From Pleurodeles waltl (Eukaryota > Chordata > Amphibia > Caudata > Salamandridae): a DNA stretch of 64,000 nucleotides. The notes under the pieces are model-generated. The model was not told where the DNA came from. It searched no databases and saw only the letters and a list, made by a program, of their open reading frames with translations. Shown here one piece after another: positions 59,036-64,000 of this stretch; within the stretch, counting starts at the first letter, position 1, and each line of letters starts with the position of its first letter. The position numbers and the translations under genes are program-made. The stretch lies in contig NC_090451.1 of the NCBI RefSeq assembly GCF_031143425.1, positions 665,942,508-666,006,507 of the forward strand, read 5' to 3'.

Positions 59036-59289
59036 TTATCTACCCAGGTTCTTTCTGCCTCCTTGGGTAAATGTCCAGTATGTATTCTACACTACAGCTG
59101 AGTAATGCAGCTCAAGGAAATGTCACCAGTGACCTTTTGTGCGTTTTGTCAATATGATTGTTCCTATTGCATCTTTCTCTAGAATTCTGTGATAACATGA
59201 ATCCTACTATAGAGAGGCCAATGAGACTACGAAGACGTACATGTTCACCAAACTAGGGTCCTTCCTCTTATCTATATGACAAGAGTGCT

Positions 59290-62281
59290 TGTAGGAGGCT
59301 GGGCTGGCTTGTAGTGAGTACCAAGGGGTACTTGCACCTTGCACCAGGCCCAGTTATCCCTTATTAGTGTATAGGGTGTCTAGCAGCTTAGGCTGATAGA
59401 TAATGGTAGCTTAGCAGAGCAGCTTAGGCTGAACTAGGAGACGTGTGAAGCTACTACAGTACCACTTAGTGTCATATGCACAATATCATAAGAAAACACA
59501 ATACACAGTTATACTAAAAATAAAGGTACTTTATTTTTATGACAATATGCCAAAGTATCTTAGAGTGTACCCTCAGTGAGAGGATAGGAAATATACACAA
59601 GATATATATACACAATAGCAAAAATATGCAGTATAGTCTTAGAAAACAGTGCAAACAATGTATAGTTACAATAGGATGCAATGGGGAAACATAGGGATAG
59701 GGGCAACACAAACCATATACTCCAAAAGTGGAATGCGAACCACAAATGGACCCCAAACCTATGTGACCTTGTAGAGGGTCGCTGGGACTATTAGAAAATA
59801 GTGAGAGTTAGAAAAATAACCCTCCCCAAGACCCTGAAAAGTGAGTGCAAAGTGCACTAAAGTTCCCCTAAGGACAAAGAAGTTGTGTTAGAGGAATAAT
59901 GCAGGAAAGACACAAACCAACAATGCAACAACTGTGGATTTCCAATCTAGGGTACCTGTGGAACAAGGGGACCAAGTCCAAAAGTCACAAGCAAGTCGGA
60001 GATGGGCAGATGCCCAGGAAATGCCAGCTGCGGGTGCAAAGAAGCTTCTACTGGACAGAAGAAGCTGCGGTTTCTGCAGGAACGAAAAGGGCTAGAGACT
60101 TCCCCTTTGGTGGACGGATCCCTCTCGCCGTGGAGAGTCGTGCAGAAGTGTTTTCCCACCGAAAGAATGCCAACAAGCCTTGCTAGCTGCAAATCGTGCG
60201 GTTAGCGTTTTTGGACGCTGCTGTGGCCCTGGAGGGACCAGGAGGTCGCAAATTGGACCAGGAGAGAGAGGGGACGTCGAGCAAGACAAGGAGCCCTCTC
60301 AGCAGCAGGTAGCACCCGGAGAAGTGCCAGAAACAGGCACTACGAGGATGCGTGAAACGGTGCTCACCCGGAGTTACACAAAGGAGTCCCACGTCGCCGG
60401 AGACCAACTTAGAAAGTCGTGCAATGCAGGTTAGAGTGCCGTGGACCCAGGCTTGGCTGTGCACGAAGGATTTCCGCCGGAAGTGCACAGGGGCCGGAGT
60501 AGCTGCAAAAGTCGCGGTTCCCAGCAATGCAGCCCAGCGAGGTGAGGCAAGGACTTACCTCCACCAAACTTGGACGGAAGAGTCACTGGACTGTGGGAGT
60601 CACTTGGACAGAGTTGCTGGATTCGAGGGACCTCGCTCGTCGTGCTGAGAGGAGACCCAAGGGACCGGTAATGCAGCTTTTTGGTGCCTGCGGTTGCAGG
60701 GGGAAGATTCCGTCGACCCACGGGAGATTTCTTCAGAGCTTCTGGTGCAGAGAGGAGGCAGACTACCCCCACAGCATGCACAGACAGGAAAACAGTCGAG
60801 AAGGCGGCAGGATCAGCGTTACAGAGTTGCAGTAGTCGTCTTAGCTACTTTGTTGCAGGTTCGCAGGCTTCCAGCGCGGTCAGCAGTCGATTCCTTATCA
60901 GAAGGTGAAGAGAGAGATGCAGAGGAACTCGGCTGAGCTCTTGCATTCGTTATCTAAAGTTTCCCCAGGGACCCTAAATAGCCAGAAAAGTGGGTTTGGC
61001 TACTTAGGAGAGAGGATAGGCTAGCAACACCTGAAGGAGCCTATCACAAGGAGTCTCTGACGTCACCTGGTGGCACTGGCCACTCAGAGCAGTCCAGTGT
61101 GCCAACAGCACCTCTGTTTCCAAGATGGCAGAGGTCTGGAGCACACTGGAGGAGCTCTGGACACCTCCCAGGGGAGGTGCAGGTCAGGGGAGTGGTAACT
61201 CCCCTTTCCTTTGTCCAGTTTCGCGCCAGAGCAGGGCTAAGGGGTCCCCTGAACCGGTGTAGACTGGCTTATGCAGAATTGGGCACATCTGTGCCCAAGA
61301 AAGCATTTCCAGAGGCTGGGGGAGGCTACTCCTCCCCTGCCTTCACACCATTTTCCAAAGGGAGAGGGTGTCACACCCTCTCTCAGAGGAAGTTCTTTGT
61401 TCTGCCATCCTGGGCCAGGCCTGGCTGGACCCCAGGAGGGCAGATGCCTGTCTGAGGGGTTGGCAGCAGCAGCAGCTGCAGTGAAACCCCAGGAAGGGCA
61501 GTTTGGCAGTACCAGGGTCTGTGCTACAGACCACTGGGATCATGGGATTGTGCCAACTATGCCAGGATGGCATAGAGGGGGCAATTCCATGATCATAGAC
61601 ATGTTACATGGCCATATTCGGAGTTACCATTGTGAAGCTACATATAGGTAGTGACCTATATGTAGTGCACGCGTGTAATGGTGTCCCCGCACTCACAAAG
61701 TTCAGGGAATTGGCTCTGAACAATGTGGGGGCACCTTGGCTAGTGCCAGGGTGCCCTCAAACTAAGTAACTTTGCACCTAACCTTTACCAGGTAAAGGTT
61801 AGCCATATAGGTGACTTATAAGTTACTTAAGTGCAGTGTAAAATGGCTGTGAAATAACGTGGACGTTATTTCACTCAGGCTGCAGTGGCAGGCCTGTGTA
61901 AGAATTGTCAGAGCTCCCTATGGGTGGCAAAAGAAATGCTGCAGCCCATAGGGATCTCCTGGAACCCCAATACCCTGGGTACCTCAGTACCATATACTAG
62001 GGAATTATAAGGGTGTTCCAGTAAGCCAATGTAAATTGGTAAAATTGGTCACTAGCCTGTTAGTGACAATTTGGAAAGAAATGAGAGAGCATAACCACTG
62101 AGGTTCTGATTAGCAGAGCCTCAGTGAGACAGTTAGTCACTACACAGGTAACACATTCAGGCACACTTATGAGCACAGGGGCCCTGGGTTACAAGGGTCC
62201 CAGTGACACATACAACTAAAACAACATATATACAGTGAAAAATGGGGGTAACATGCCAGGCAAAGATGGTACTTTCCTACA
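59290..62281 (+). mobile_element. Complete LTR-like element, TGTAGG family, copy 1
   Basis: The unit is 2992 bp, starts TGTAGGAGGCTGG, ends TTTCCTACA, and is flanked by a perfect 5-bp duplication GTGCT (59285-59289 and 62282-62286). TG...CA ends, a short terminal inverted repeat TGTAGGA/TCCTACA and a 5-bp target duplication fit LTR-retrotransposon integration. AATAAAGGTACTTTATTTTT at about 59519 holds a polyadenylation signal on both strands. No gag, pol or primer-binding site was found, so it may be an unusually long solo LTR or a large non-autonomous relative. Open frames of 80-126 codons on both strands (59899-61651) overlap and have no recognised domain. The second copy is at 53780-56107. 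Confidence 0.82.
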
Positions 62282-62286
62282 GTGCT

Positions 62287-62840
62287 TCTTTGCGTTCTGG
62301 AGATGTCATCATTTTCCTCGGCATCAAGAATTTGCCCCCAAAACTGGCCGGATATGCACTGGGGGGCCCTTTGATAAGCTGTTGATCATCCTGGCAAAAG
62401 TATGGGAAGACATATGCATTCTACTAAGGTGGACAGTGCGAGGCCAAGCAGATGGAACTTCCGGAAGATGTGCATATTTGCATACTTGTAGCAATTTAAA
62501 GGGAGAACCATGGACTCTAGGGGAGAGGGGTGTTCTGCTCCCCTCCCCACACAGATTTTAACCCTGGGGACCCCATCCCCCAGTGCATGGCCTTCATTCA
62601 ATAGGGGAGGGGGCATCTCTGCGGCCAGGGAAAGAGAGGAAACCTCAGCTTCCAGTGACTGAGAGCACTTTGACACCTCTCGCCTGCTGGAAGAGTGTTT
62701 GCTGTGACTTTGCTTCCGCCAAGTCAGAGCAAAAAGGTGTGTCCCGTGGGTGGGTAGCCCAGGATAAGGCAGGAGCCGCCCTTGGGTGGCTGTCCCCAGG
62801 GCTATTATTGGCTCTACGAGGGGAATCATGCGCCCCCCTC
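62287..62840. other. Unassigned DNA
   Basis: No gene recognised. A 147-codon - strand frame (62386-62829) has no domain motif. Confidence 0.45.
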
Positions 62841-62849
62841 TAATGTTTA

Positions 62850-63190
62850 ACCTGGCCCTGGGGAGGTGGTGGTCCCCGGAGCCGAGGGTCTGTGACGGAA
62901 CCCCTATCTTATTTTATTTCAGCACTGGGGAGCTAGCGGTCCCTGGGGCCGCGGAGGGTGCTGTACTACCACCCTTATTTTGAATGAATTGCCCAGGGAG
63001 GTACTGGCCCCGAGGTTGCGTGTGGGCCCCCGCATTAATTGCATATTTAGCCCCAGAGATGTGGCGGTCCCTAGGGCTGTGGGGGAGGACATTCGGGTCT
63101 CCCACATTAAAAATAAATGTTTTGCCCCGGGGAGGTGGTGGTCCTGGGGCTAATATAAGCTCTAGGAGGGGGGCCATGTGCCCCATCCTT
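62850..63190. repeat. Degenerate 68-bp minisatellite, five units
   Basis: Units built on GCCCTGGGGAGGTGGTGGTC start at about 62855, 62923, 62991, 63050 and 63124 (spacing 68, 68, 59, 74). GC-rich halves alternate with ATTAAAAATAAAT-like halves. Confidence 0.78.
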
Positions 63191-63479
63191 TTCTAACCCC
63201 CAGTGCACATGGGGCGTTGCCCACCCGGGGGAAAATTAAAAGAAAAGCACAGGAGACCTCCATTTTTTTTAAAAACAAAAAAATCTCGGAAGAATCAGTG
63301 GATCTATCTGAAGATTTTTTTGAGATGTTTAAGGCTTTTTGGCCCTGGCGGTGTCCCTTGGGGACCCCTGCACCAAAAGCTAGGGGCTCAGGGTGACCCT
63401 ACCTTGGTCCCTTTTCTTTATATTTTTTTTAACTTTCTTTGTGGGACTCTGCTGAAGCAGAGTCCCAAGATGGCTGCAA

Positions 63480-64000
63480 ACACTTCTTTGTTGAAGTGTT
63501 GACAGCCAATCAGATATCAGCACTGGGACAGTTTTTTAAACACTGATATTTCCAAAACTACTGAACAGATTTAAATCAAATCACAAAAAGCATAATCTGT
63601 GTAATACAATCTAGCTTTCTGTCAAATTTGGTGTAATTCCGTTCAGTGGTTTGGCCTGTAGCCGTGTCAAAACCCCATGGGAAAAAATGCATTTTGGGAC
63701 TCCCCTTTTTCTCTGCCCCCACTCGACAGATCACCCTGGAAATTTCATGACCGCAGATGAACCGAATAAAGAATATGTTTTGAACATTTTGTAAAGATAT
63801 GTCAAGAGGTGCCAACGTTATTGGAAAACAAAAAGCGCTCTTCCTATGAAAACTAGGTCCTAACTATAACTACAACCGCCATTGGGTAATAAATAAATTA
63901 TCCTCCGCCATACATTATATAAGAATAGTGCATGTCACCAATGAGTTTTGTGACCATATAGAGGAACAAAGGCAGAGGGTATTTTATTCCTTATAATACT
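63480..64000 (+). repeat. Foldback family copy 5 (runs off the window)
   Basis: CCAAAACTACTGAACAGATT, TCTAGCTTTCTGTCAAATTT, GGTGTAATTCCGTTCAGTGG and CCCCACTCGACAGATCACCC align with 57835-58075 in order. At 63855 CCTAACTATAACTACAACCG begins the TATAGTTA part. The end is beyond 64000. Confidence 0.65.

Noticed and set aside
1..64000. tRNA, 5S rRNA or spliceosomal RNA genes
   Set aside because: I looked for B-box (GGTTCGANTCC), U6 start and 5S internal-control words and saw no convincing match; a covariance-model scan would be needed to exclude decayed copies.

Overview
This window looks like intergenic DNA from a very large vertebrate genome, most probably a salamander and, within salamanders, a newt (Salamandridae). 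The reasons are two decayed DIRS-type tyrosine-recombinase retrotransposons, a Tc1/mariner element, several families of non-autonomous DNA elements, two copies of a large TGTAGG...CCTACA LTR-like element of a type I associate with newt sequences, and no recognisable host protein-coding gene in 64 kb. The species assignment is inference; the repeat content is read directly.

Layout. 0.3-1.4 kb: two palindromic Harbinger-like MITEs. 1.4-5.4 kb: unassigned. 5.4-10.7 kb: DIRS copy 1 on the + strand (gag, reverse transcriptase, RNase H, tyrosine recombinase, all interrupted). 11.2-13.6 kb: decayed minisatellites and a short SINE-like repeat. 13.7-22.4 kb: mostly unassigned, with short degenerate tandem repeats and one CpG-rich patch. 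22.4-24.0 kb: a nested Harbinger-like composite. 24.5-27.3 kb: two more degenerate tandem arrays, a second CpG-rich patch and SINE-like copies. 27.9-28.3 kb: a near-complete hammerhead ribozyme fold, followed by a second strongly base-paired RNA-like segment. 31.6-32.5 kb: another Harbinger-like copy. 32.6-34.1 kb: a foldback repeat family. 35.2-36.6 kb: hAT-type MITEs and a CT-rich tract. 37.8-40.1 kb: a minisatellite split by a complete Tc1/mariner insertion. 40.7-44.8 kb: DIRS copy 2 on the - strand. 46.2-47.3 kb: two adjoining minisatellites. 48.9-53.0 kb: three hAT-type copies. 53.8-56.1 kb: LTR-like copy on the - strand. 56.1-59.0 kb: foldback family and a GTGAG-type array. 59.3-62.3 kb: complete LTR-like unit. 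62.8-64.0 kb: a 68-bp minisatellite and another foldback copy.

No gene here appears to work with another in a host pathway. The coding remnants belong to mobile elements, and every one I could read carries frameshifts, stop codons or a lost catalytic residue. The most interesting items are RNA-level: the hammerhead fold at 27886-27945, the multi-helix candidate at 28174-28277, the array of splice-acceptor-like sites at 46.2-46.6 kb, and paired splice-donor-like motifs conserved inside the Harbinger-like family. Boundaries given to the base are those fixed by target-site duplications; other boundaries are approximate.
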